Below are positions 1-5,130 of a DNA stretch of 6,865 bases, in pieces. How positions within the stretch are numbered: the stretch's first letter is position 1; every line of letters starts with the position of its first letter. The translations under genes were made by a program, and so were the position numbers. Source of the stretch: an uncultured Erythrobacteraceae bacterium (lineage in GTDB: Bacteria; Pseudomonadota; Alphaproteobacteria; Sphingomonadales; Sphingomonadaceae); assembly GCA_950071875.1 (NCBI GenBank), contig CATMNW010000140.1, positions 1 through 6,865 of the forward strand, given 5' to 3'. The notes below the pieces were generated by a model. That model saw only the letters and a program-made list of their open reading frames with translations, had not been told where the DNA came from and ran no database searches.

Positions 1-764
1 GCAATACGATCAAGATCGATATCGCAAAAACCGAGGCCCGCATCCTCGCCGCCCATGTCCAGCATTACTTCCCCCCATGGTTCGATGACGAGACTATGAC
101 CATAGGTCTCGCGTCCATCCTCGTGCTGGCCGACTTGCGCGGCAGCGACAACAAAGGCGCTCGCTTCGATCGCTCGCGCGCGCTGGAGAACATGCCAATG
201 AGCGTGACCGGTGGGGACGGTGAAAGCCGCAGGAATGGCGATGCAATCGCACCGCGCATTCCCGAGTGCTTCGAACAGGCAGGGAAAACGGATGTCGTAG
301 CAGACCGTCAGACCGAGCTTGCCGACCGGTGTATTTTCAATGGTCACGACCTGCGAGCCGGCGTCGTAAGCGTTGGATTCCCGCCAGCTTTCGCCGCTTG
401 CCAGGTCGACATCGAACATATGGATCTTGTCGTAGCGCGCGGTGATCTCGCCCGACGGATCGATTACGAAGGAGCGATTAGCCCAGCGCCCCTCCTCAGT
501 TCGAACCGCCAGCGAACCCAGCGCAACCCAGACACCTGCTCTGGCTGCCGAATCGCGCACTTTTGCCAATGCTTCGGTTTCATCTTCTCGCCTGATCGAA
601 CTGGCCGCTCGCTTGCGGTCGCGATCGAGCAGTCCCGACATTTCCGGCGTAAAGAGCATGTTCGCCCCCTCGCCTGCCGCTCTTCCGACAGAATCGGCCA
701 AAGCTTGAGCATTTTCTCCGGCGTCGATGCCGGTATTCATCTGGAGGACCGCGATGCGGCTCAT
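1..764 (-). CDS. Nit-family carbon-nitrogen hydrolase, probable deaminated glutathione amidase (3' end outside window)
   Basis: This is the N-terminal 254 residues of a nitrilase-superfamily amidase; family members are about 270-285 residues, so roughly 20-30 residues lie beyond the left edge. The Glu-Lys-Cys triad is visible: E41 in FTPEMSG, K113 in RYDKIHMFD and C155 in LTVCYDIRFP. E129 in SWRES sits where Nit proteins carry a second active-site glutamate. HWHVLQRARAIEASAFVVAAAQ-like sequence at 190-210 is also typical of the Nit1/Nit2 branch. Known members of this branch hydrolyse the amide of deaminated glutathione, a side product of transaminases, and act in the cytoplasm. The start is the ATG directly after the grxC stop (TGA-ATG, no intervening base), with GGAAGG upstream as a possible ribosome site inside grxC. 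The gene is therefore almost certainly co-transcribed with, and perhaps translationally coupled to, grxC, which supports a glutathione-related role. The family call is firm; the exact substrate is inferred and another omega-amidase activity is possible. Confidence 0.9.
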   Translation of the reverse strand, partial: MSRIAVLQMNTGIDAGENAQALADSVGRAAGEGANMLFTPEMSGLLDRDRKRAASSIRREDETEALAKVRDSAARAGVWVALGSLAVRTEEGRWANRSFVIDPSGEITARYDKIHMFDVDLASGESWRESNAYDAGSQVVTIENTPVGKLGLTVCYDIRFPCLFEALGNARCDCIAIPAAFTVPTGHAHWHVLQRARAIEASAFVVAAAQVGQHEDGRETYGHSLVIEPWGEVMLDMGGEDAGLGFCDIDLDRI

Positions 765-1028
765 TCAGCCTTCCAGCAGCGCGTCGAGCTTGCCTTCGCG
801 CTCGAGCGCTGCAAGCTCATCCGATCCGCCGACATGCGTCTCACCGATGAATATCTGCGGTACTGTGCGCGCTTGCGGCGCTCGGCCGAGCATTTCCTCG
901 CGTTTGGGGCCGCCCATGGTGATGTCGTGTTCGGCGTAATCCACGCCCTTCTCGTCGAGCAGACGCTTGGCGCGGAAGCAGTAGCCGCAACCGAACTTGG
1001 TGTAGATGTCGACCTGTGGCTTGCTCAT
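765..1028 (-). CDS. grxC: Glutaredoxin 3 (dithiol glutaredoxin)
   Basis: This 87-residue protein is a complete class I glutaredoxin, which uses glutathione to reduce protein disulfides and mixed glutathione disulfides in the cytoplasm. The active site is C14-G15-Y16-C17, a dithiol CxxC motif (CGYC rather than the CPYC of E. coli Grx3). T55-V56-P57 is the cis-proline loop, and G67-G68-S69-D70-E71-L72 is the glutathione-binding GGxDEL motif. The length fits the usual 80-90 residues. The chosen ATG is preceded by AAGAGG with 6 nt spacing. A GTG 48 nt further upstream would add a 16-residue tail not typical of the family and would overlap the hsp20 promoter, so it is rejected. The gene is first in a two-gene unit with the Nit-type hydrolase and is divergent from hsp20. 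Confidence is high. Confidence 0.95.
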   Translation of the reverse strand: MSKPQVDIYTKFGCGYCFRAKRLLDEKGVDYAEHDITMGGPKREEMLGRAPQARTVPQIFIGETHVGGSDELAALEREGKLDALLEG

Positions 1029-1040
1029 GGAATTCCTCTT
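1029..1040 (-). promoter_or_regulatory. Ribosome binding site of grxC
   Basis: Read on the minus strand, AAGAGG (positions 1040 down to 1035) lies 6 nt before the ATG at 1028. It is the clearest Shine-Dalgarno sequence near this end of the ORF and decides the start in favour of the 87-residue form over the upstream GTG at 1076. Confidence 0.65.
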
Positions 1041-1075
1041 GTTTTCAGACCCGAAACTAGCGCTGGGTGCGGGCA

Positions 1076-1103
1076 CTTGAAAGGTGAAACCGTACGCCTA
1101 TCT
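1076..1103 (+). promoter_or_regulatory. Probable RpoH (sigma-32) heat-shock promoter of hsp20
   Basis: A -35 element CTTGAA (1076-1081) and a -10 element CCTATCT (1097-1103) are separated by 15 bp, i.e. CTTG-N17-CCTATCT. This matches the general form of alphaproteobacterial heat-shock promoters (CTTG, about 17 bp, then CYTATNT). Transcription would start near 1110, leaving a leader of about 85 nt before the hsp20 ATG. Small heat-shock genes are classic RpoH targets, so the position fits. Inferred from sequence pattern only; no start site has been mapped. Confidence 0.65.
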
Positions 1104-1110
1104 CAAATTT

Positions 1111-1194
1111 GTCGCCCCGAAGGTCGGGGCGGCGACGGGGTGCCGATAGCGGGCCCCGCCATCATAAAATCGCTCAACAAGAGGATTTGTTTCG
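1111..1194 (+). promoter_or_regulatory. Putative ROSE-type RNA thermometer in the hsp20 leader
   Basis: The leader can fold into three hairpins. Hairpin 1 (1111-1136) pairs 1111-1114 with 1133-1136 and 1115-1120 with 1124-1129, with a 3-nt bulge. Hairpin 2 (1137-1157) pairs GGGG with CCCC around a GC-rich interior. Hairpin 3 (1167-1188) pairs AAATC (1167-1171) with GATTT (1184-1188) and CTC (1173-1175) with GAG (1181-1183), leaves G1172 bulged, and has loop AACAA. The Shine-Dalgarno GAGGA (1181-1185, 9 nt before the ATG) is thus fully paired. The anti-SD strand contains UCGCU, matching the conserved U(U/C)GCU of ROSE elements, where a bulged G makes the stem heat-labile. Such elements are known upstream of small heat-shock genes in alphaproteobacteria. 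Folding was done by eye, without energies. Confidence 0.65.
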
Positions 1195-1665
1195 ATGAAC
1201 CGTATGGATCTTACTCCCTTCCGTCGCTCTACCGTCGGATTTGATCGTGTATTCGACCTGATGGAACGCCAGGCGCGTGGTGCCGGCGGCGACAACTATC
1301 CCCCTTTCAATATCGAACGGCGCGGCGATGACGACTATCGCATCACGCTTGCCGTGGCAGGCTTCCGCTCGGGTGACCTGGACATCGTTGCCCAACAGAA
1401 CTTGCTAACCGTTACCGGACGACGGCGCGAAGAGCAGAGCGAAGGCGATATGCTGCATGTCGGTATCGCGAATCGCGGTTTCGAACGCCGGTTCGAATTG
1501 GCCGATTATGTTCGTGTAGAGAACGCCGACCTGGCCGACGGATTGCTGGTAATCGACCTTGTGCGCGAGGTACCCGAAGCGATGAAGCCGAAGAAGATTG
1601 CCATCGGCGGTCAAAAGCCGTTGGAAGTCGTCAAGGATGACGACGACGATAGCCAGGCAGCCTGA
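1195..1665 (+). CDS. Small heat-shock protein, Hsp20/alpha-crystallin family (IbpA-like)
   Basis: This complete 156-residue protein is an ATP-independent holdase chaperone that binds unfolding proteins in the cytoplasm and hands them to DnaK/ClpB. The N-terminus (MNRMDLTPF, then STVGFDRVFDL at 12-22) is typical of class A alphaproteobacterial Hsp20s. The alpha-crystallin domain runs from about YPPFNIER (36-43) to about 128. It includes LLTVTGRR (70-77) and A111-D-L-A-D-G-L-L118, the counterpart of the conserved A-x(n)-GVL motif. The C-terminal I135-A-I137 is the I-x-I motif that docks into neighbouring subunits during oligomer assembly. The tail ends with an unusually acidic run of five aspartates (148-152). 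Expression is probably controlled twice: by an RpoH promoter and by a leader hairpin that hides the ribosome site. ATG at 1204 is a possible alternative start, but homologue-like sequence begins at 1195. Confidence 0.93.
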   Translation: MNRMDLTPFRRSTVGFDRVFDLMERQARGAGGDNYPPFNIERRGDDDYRITLAVAGFRSGDLDIVAQQNLLTVTGRRREEQSEGDMLHVGIANRGFERRFELADYVRVENADLADGLLVIDLVREVPEAMKPKKIAIGGQKPLEVVKDDDDDSQAA

Positions 1666-1702
1666 GCGGCACATCCCCTCATTCAAGAAGTAGATACGTT
1701 TA

Positions 1703-1728
1703 GGGGGCGGAACCTGAGTTCCGCCCCC
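1703..1728. terminator. Terminator-like perfect hairpin after hsp20
   Basis: An 11-bp perfect stem, GGGGGCGGAAC (1703-1713) with GTTCCGCCCCC (1718-1728), closes a CTGA loop 37 bp past the hsp20 stop. It is strong enough to act as an intrinsic terminator, but no real T-run follows on either strand; the plus strand has only GCGACGTTT. It may serve hsp20, or also the convergent pyrG unit from the other side. A 7-nt direct repeat, ACGTTTA, flanks it at 1696-1702 and 1732-1738, probably by chance. Confidence 0.65.
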
Positions 1729-1995
1729 GCGACGTTTAACGCCGCCTGGCATCGACATCGGCTGTCCGGGTCGCAGAAGACAACCGTCATCGAGGCAAGC
1801 CCCACCGCTTTTTGGCGAAGCGTTAACTTTCGATAGCCACGCAAAACAGCGCGGAAACACGGTGATAGTGCCCCAGATACAACAAAAGATAAACCCGCAG
1901 CCCGCGGCAAATACGATTTTGTCGCATGACTACAAGCGCCAACGCCTAGCGCTTAGCAATTTCAATAGGTTAGGGCGAAACACCCTTCGATGGTG
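1729..1995. other. Intergenic stretch between convergent hsp20 and pyrG with no recognisable gene
   Basis: Together with the hairpin at 1703-1728 this makes a 330-bp gap (1666-1995). Short ORFs cross it on both strands, but none resembles a known protein or has a convincing ribosome site, and two of them run into neighbouring genes in antisense. It holds a small inverted repeat, AAGCGC (1934-1939) / GCGCTT (1949-1954). It also holds a weak hairpin spanning the pyrG stop, ACACC/GGTGT around 1980-1996, which could be a poor pyrG terminator. I see no tRNA or known RNA family. Confidence 0.5.
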
Positions 1996-3630
1996 TCAGA
2001 CCAGACGAGCCTGCTCGAGCGCGGCACCAACGAATCCTGCGAAAAGCGGGTGCGGATCGAACGGCTTGGACTTCAATTCAGGATGGAACTGGACACCAAC
2101 GAACCAAGGGTGATCCGGCCGTTCGACTATTTCGGGAAGCAGTCCGTCAGGCGACATGCCAGAGAAGATCAAGCCCTGCTTTTCAAGCGGGTCGACATAC
2201 TTGCCGTTGACTTCGTAACGATGGCGGTGGCGCTCGGAAATCGTCGCCTCTCCGCCATAGATGTTCGAAACGTGGCTGTTCGCAGAAAGCTTCGCTTCAT
2301 AAGCCCCGAGGCGCATCGTGCCACCAAGATCGCCACCCGCTTCGCGGGTCTGCAGGCCCTCTTCCGTCATCCATTCGGTGATAATACCGACCACGGGTTC
2401 TTCGGTTTCGCCGAACTCGGTCGAGCTTGCCTTCTCGAAACCGGCGGAACGCGCAGCTTCCACGCAAGCCATCTGCATGCCGAGGCAAATGCCGAGGAAG
2501 GGCACCTTGCGTTCCCTGGCGAACCGAACCGAAGCAATCTTCCCTTCGCTGCCGCGTTCACCGAAACCGCCCGGTACGAGAATGCCGTGCATGGGTTCCA
2601 GCTTTGCGGCTATTTCCGCTTCATCGCCTTCGAAGATTTCGGCATCGATCCACTTGATATTGACCTTGACCCTATGGGCCATGCCACCATGGACAAGTGC
2701 TTCATTCAACGACTTGTAGGCATCCTGCAGGCCGACATACTTGCCGACCACGCCGATCGTGACTTCACCGTCCGGGTTCGAATGGCGATCGACTACATCG
2801 TACCAACGCGAGAGGTCGGGATCGGGCGCGTCAGAAATACCAAATGCGCGAAGCACCTCGGTATCCAGGCCCTCACCGTGATATTGCAGCGGAACCGAGT
2901 AAATCGACGGCGCATCGAGCGCAGGGATAACCGCTTCCTTGCGGACGTTGCAGAAATTGGCAATTTTCTGGCGTTCGCTGTCCGGGATCGGATGCTCGGC
3001 ACGACAAAGCAGGACGTCGGGCTTGATGCCTAGGCTGGCGAGTTCGCGAACCGAATGCTGCGTCGGCTTAGTTTTCAGTTCACCGGCCGCCGCGATGTAC
3101 GGGACCAAGGTGACGTGAACGCTCAGCGTCTGCCACGGCTCAAGCTCATTACGAAGCTGCCGAATGGCTTCCATGAACGGCAGGCCTTCGATGTCGCCCA
3201 CTGTCCCGCCGATCTCGCACAGGATGAAATCATGGTCGTCCTGACCGGCAAGAGCAAAGGCCTTGATCTCGTCGGTCACATGCGGAACCACCTGGACGGT
3301 CGCGCCGAGGTAATCGCCGCGGCGTTCCTTGGCGATGATGTCCTGGTAGATGCGACCGCTCGTGATGTTGTCGCCCTGATGCGCGCTCACGCCGGTGAAG
3401 CGTTCGTAGTGGCCGAGGTCGAGGTCGGTTTCCGCCCCGTCGTCGGTCACATAGACCTCGCCATGCTGATACGGGCTCATCGTGCCCGGATCGACATTGA
3501 GGTAGGGGTCGAATTTCCGAATGCGGACCTTGTAGCCACGCGCCTGGAGGAGGGCAGCAAGCGATGCTGCCATGAGACCTTTGCCAAGCGAGGAGACCAC
3601 GCCGCCGGTGATAAATATATACCGCGCCAT
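1996..3630 (-). CDS. pyrG: CTP synthase (glutamine-hydrolysing)
   Basis: This complete 544-residue enzyme makes CTP from UTP, ATP and glutamine, the last step of pyrimidine nucleotide synthesis, in the cytoplasm. The length equals the usual ~540-550. The N-terminal synthetase domain (about 1-265) has the P-loop SSLGKG (13-18, K17), magnesium ligands D71 (DLDLGHY) and E139 (CEIGGTVGDIEG), and the UTP/CTP-binding stretch KTKPTQH (186-192). The C-terminal class I glutamine amidotransferase domain (about 290-540) has the oxyanion and lid region PGGFGERG (353-360), nucleophile C382 in GICLGMQ, and H516/E518 in QFHPE, completing the triad. The start MARYIFITGGVVSSLGKG is family-typical, although no strong ribosome site is seen before it. 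It is the third gene after tpiA and secG, 106 bp downstream of secG with hairpins in the gap, so it may have its own control. Confidence 0.98.
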   Translation of the reverse strand: MARYIFITGGVVSSLGKGLMAASLAALLQARGYKVRIRKFDPYLNVDPGTMSPYQHGEVYVTDDGAETDLDLGHYERFTGVSAHQGDNITSGRIYQDIIAKERRGDYLGATVQVVPHVTDEIKAFALAGQDDHDFILCEIGGTVGDIEGLPFMEAIRQLRNELEPWQTLSVHVTLVPYIAAAGELKTKPTQHSVRELASLGIKPDVLLCRAEHPIPDSERQKIANFCNVRKEAVIPALDAPSIYSVPLQYHGEGLDTEVLRAFGISDAPDPDLSRWYDVVDRHSNPDGEVTIGVVGKYVGLQDAYKSLNEALVHGGMAHRVKVNIKWIDAEIFEGDEAEIAAKLEPMHGILVPGGFGERGSEGKIASVRFARERKVPFLGICLGMQMACVEAARSAGFEKASSTEFGETEEPVVGIITEWMTEEGLQTREAGGDLGGTMRLGAYEAKLSANSHVSNIYGGEATISERHRHRYEVNGKYVDPLEKQGLIFSGMSPDGLLPEIVERPDHPWFVGVQFHPELKSKPFDPHPLFAGFVGAALEQARLV

Positions 3631-3668
3631 GGGAGTCGGGCCTTAAGCTGAGGATTGGAGTCGGGGCA

Positions 3669-3706
3669 AGCGCAAAGCGCTGCAAATCGCACCGCGCAGG
3701 CGGCGC
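3669..3706 (-). promoter_or_regulatory. Hairpins in the secG-pyrG gap (possible pyrG leader or attenuator-like structure)
   Basis: On the minus strand, GCGCCGC and GCGGTGC (3706-3700 and 3695-3689) form a 7-bp stem with one G-U pair around a 4-nt loop. A second 5-bp stem, AGCGC/GCGCT with a TTT loop, follows at 3681-3669. They lie between the secG stop and the pyrG start. No T-run follows, so a classic terminator is unlikely. They could be mRNA processing or stability structures, or chance in GC-rich DNA. Confidence 0.3.
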
Positions 3707-3736
3707 AATCCACAGTGCCGGCGATTTACGTGCGAA

Positions 3737-4093
3737 TTACTGGGTAACGTCGGCCAGCGGGTCGTCGCTCGGGACTGCTTCCTCGCCGGTAGTTGCCGGC
3801 CCTTGGGGATCAGCCGGCGCGGCCGGAGCTACTGTGCGATCCAGGGTCGATTCGATTGAATCACTGCCGGTGGTATCGACCGCGACTGCTGCAAGGGCGA
3901 TCGACAGGACTACGAACAACACTGCTAGCCATTTCGTCGAACGGGTCAGGAAGTCTGCCGCTCCACGTGCGCTGAGCATCCCTGAAGGGCTGCCCCCAAT
4001 TCCCAGACCGCCGCCTTCACTGCGCTGCATCAGGATGACACCGACAAGGGCAGCTGCGACAATCGCCTGGACGACAGTAAGGAAGAGGAACAT
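3737..4093 (-). CDS. secG: Preprotein translocase subunit SecG
   Basis: This 118-residue inner-membrane protein is the small accessory subunit of the SecYEG channel and assists SecA-driven export. Two hydrophobic helices are visible, at about 1-22 and 54-73. Between them lies the family loop MQRSEGGGLG (22-31) and a Gly/Ser-rich stretch (SPSGMLSARGAADFLTR, 35-51) that typifies SecG. The tail after residue 75 is rich in Pro, Ala and acidic residues and is longer than in E. coli, as is common in alphaproteobacteria. The start is the ATG at 4093; a TTG one codon earlier is possible but less likely. A weak AAGAG lies 8 nt upstream. The gene is 75 bp downstream of tpiA and 106 bp upstream of pyrG on the same strand. 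The tpiA-secG-pyrG order is, to my knowledge, common in alphaproteobacteria. Confidence 0.95.
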   Translation of the reverse strand: MFLFLTVVQAIVAAALVGVILMQRSEGGGLGIGGSPSGMLSARGAADFLTRSTKWLAVLFVVLSIALAAVAVDTTGSDSIESTLDRTVAPAAPADPQGPATTGEEAVPSDDPLADVTQ

Positions 4094-4168
4094 CAAAATA
4101 CTCTTGGAATTGGGTTTTGCTCACGCGCATCTAGGCGCAGGACAGGAAAACGGCAAGGTAGCGAAGGT

Positions 4169-4930
4169 TCAGGCTTCTTCGGTCTCCGAAGCACCGACCA
4201 CGATACCGAGGAAGCTCTCGGCCGACAGGCTGGCTCCGCCCACCAGCGCCCCACCAACTTCCGGAGTATTCAGTATCTCGGTGGCGTTCTCCGGCTTCAC
4301 CGATCCACCATACAGAATACGCACCATCGACGAGGCTTCTTCGCCGAATGTTTCATCGAGCAGCTTGCGAATAGCCGTGTGCATTGCTGCGATATCTTCG
4401 GTAGTTGCCGTGCGGCCCGTTCCGATAGCCCAGATAGGCTCATAGGCTATCGTCAACCGCTCCGCCGGATCCTGAAACGCCCCGAGTGACGATTTCAGCT
4501 GGTCCAGAACGAAAGTCTCTGCCCCACCTGCATCCCGCGTTTCCAGGGTTTCACCGCAGCACAGGATGACACGAAGACCCGCTTCGAGTGCCGATTCGAT
4601 CTTTGCATTGATCAATTCGTTGGTCTCGCCGTGATCCTGGCGGCGTTCGCTGTGCCCCAGGATGACGAACTTTGCACCCGCGTCGGCGACCATCGAAGCG
4701 TTGATATCGCCGGTATGGGCGCCTTCGGGACCCGAATGGCAGTCTTGAGCCCCGACACCGATCTGTTCAGCTTCTTTATGCACCGCGTGGATCAATGTGT
4801 AGGGAGGCGCCACAGCTACCTCTACCTTCATGTAACGCTGGGCGGCACGATCAATCGCGCGCGCTTCGGAAAGCATCGCGCGCGTGCCGTTCATCTTCCA
4901 GTTTCCGACGATGTAGGGCCGTTCGGCCAT
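4169..4930 (-). CDS. tpiA: Triosephosphate isomerase
   Basis: This complete 253-residue TIM-barrel enzyme interconverts dihydroxyacetone phosphate and glyceraldehyde 3-phosphate in glycolysis and gluconeogenesis, in the cytoplasm, usually as a homodimer. All catalytic residues are present: N10 and K12 in GNWKMNG, H93 in ILGHSERR, and the base E164 in AYEPIWAIGTG. The phosphate-gripping loop 6 is IGTGRTA (169-175), followed by YGGSVKPEN (207-215) and GGALVGGASL (226-235), which complete the phosphate site. Two adjacent cysteines occur at 124-125 (CCGE, where many homologues have CIGE or CVGE). The length is normal for the family. The ATG is preceded by CAGG about 10 nt upstream. It is the first gene of the tpiA-secG-pyrG series and is divergent from the ppiD-like gene, with 200 bp between their starts. 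Confidence 0.98.
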   Translation of the reverse strand: MAERPYIVGNWKMNGTRAMLSEARAIDRAAQRYMKVEVAVAPPYTLIHAVHKEAEQIGVGAQDCHSGPEGAHTGDINASMVADAGAKFVILGHSERRQDHGETNELINAKIESALEAGLRVILCCGETLETRDAGGAETFVLDQLKSSLGAFQDPAERLTIAYEPIWAIGTGRTATTEDIAAMHTAIRKLLDETFGEEASSMVRILYGGSVKPENATEILNTPEVGGALVGGASLSAESFLGIVVGASETEEA

Positions 4931-5130
4931 AGGGGACTACCTGCAATCTGTGTGAATGTGTTGCCCGCGTTTATATGGGGCATGGGTTGCGACCCGCTAG
5001 AGAAGGTTTGTTCGCGCGTCAAAAGCCTTTGCTACCTGTTGCCGACAGGACGCAGGCCCGATAAAGCGCCTCGACCCATTCAGGCTGCGCTTGAATGTCC
5101 ACAGCAACCCAACGGGATCGCCCGCAGACC
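4931..5130. promoter_or_regulatory. Divergent promoter region between tpiA and the ppiD-like gene
   Basis: Two outward-reading genes share these 200 bp, so both promoters should lie here. A candidate for the ppiD side is TTGCCG (5039-5044), 17 bp, then TAAAGC (5062-5067). A candidate -35 for tpiA on the minus strand is TTGACG (5022 down to 5017), but the hexamer 17 bp downstream, TAGCGG, is a poor -10; an AT-rich CATATAAA lies further down around 4972-4979. No operator-like palindrome stands out beyond a short GGGT-TGCG-ACCC at 4984-4995. The region is certain as a promoter-bearing gap; the individual boxes are weak. Confidence 0.45.

Noticed and set aside
1029..1076. N-terminally extended grxC from a GTG at 1076
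   Set aside because: It would add 16 residues absent from glutaredoxins and overlap the hsp20 promoter, whereas the ATG at 1028 has a good ribosome site.
96..1244. Long plus-strand ORF of 382 codons across the amidase, grxC and the hsp20 leader
   Set aside because: It is antisense to two genes with intact family motifs and runs out of frame into hsp20. The translation has no recognisable domain. It is a typical shadow ORF of GC-rich DNA.
1696..1738. 7-nt direct repeat ACGTTTA as target-site duplication of an inserted element
   Set aside because: The enclosed 29 bp is only a terminator-like hairpin, with no transposase or longer terminal repeats. A 7-nt match is easily chance.
1405..1910. 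Minus-strand ORFs overlapping the hsp20 3' end and the following gap
   Set aside because: They read through the hsp20 coding region and the terminator-like hairpin, and the composition is not protein-like. No ribosome site was found.
1862..2113. Plus-strand ORF of 83 codons in the gap entering pyrG
   Set aside because: It overlaps the pyrG 3' end in antisense and has no recognisable family or Shine-Dalgarno sequence.
1990..3651. Two long plus-strand ORFs (1990-3033 and 3055-3651) opposite pyrG
   Set aside because: Both lie entirely antisense to a full-length CTP synthase with all catalytic residues. Their translations look like frame shadows and have no clear ribosome sites.
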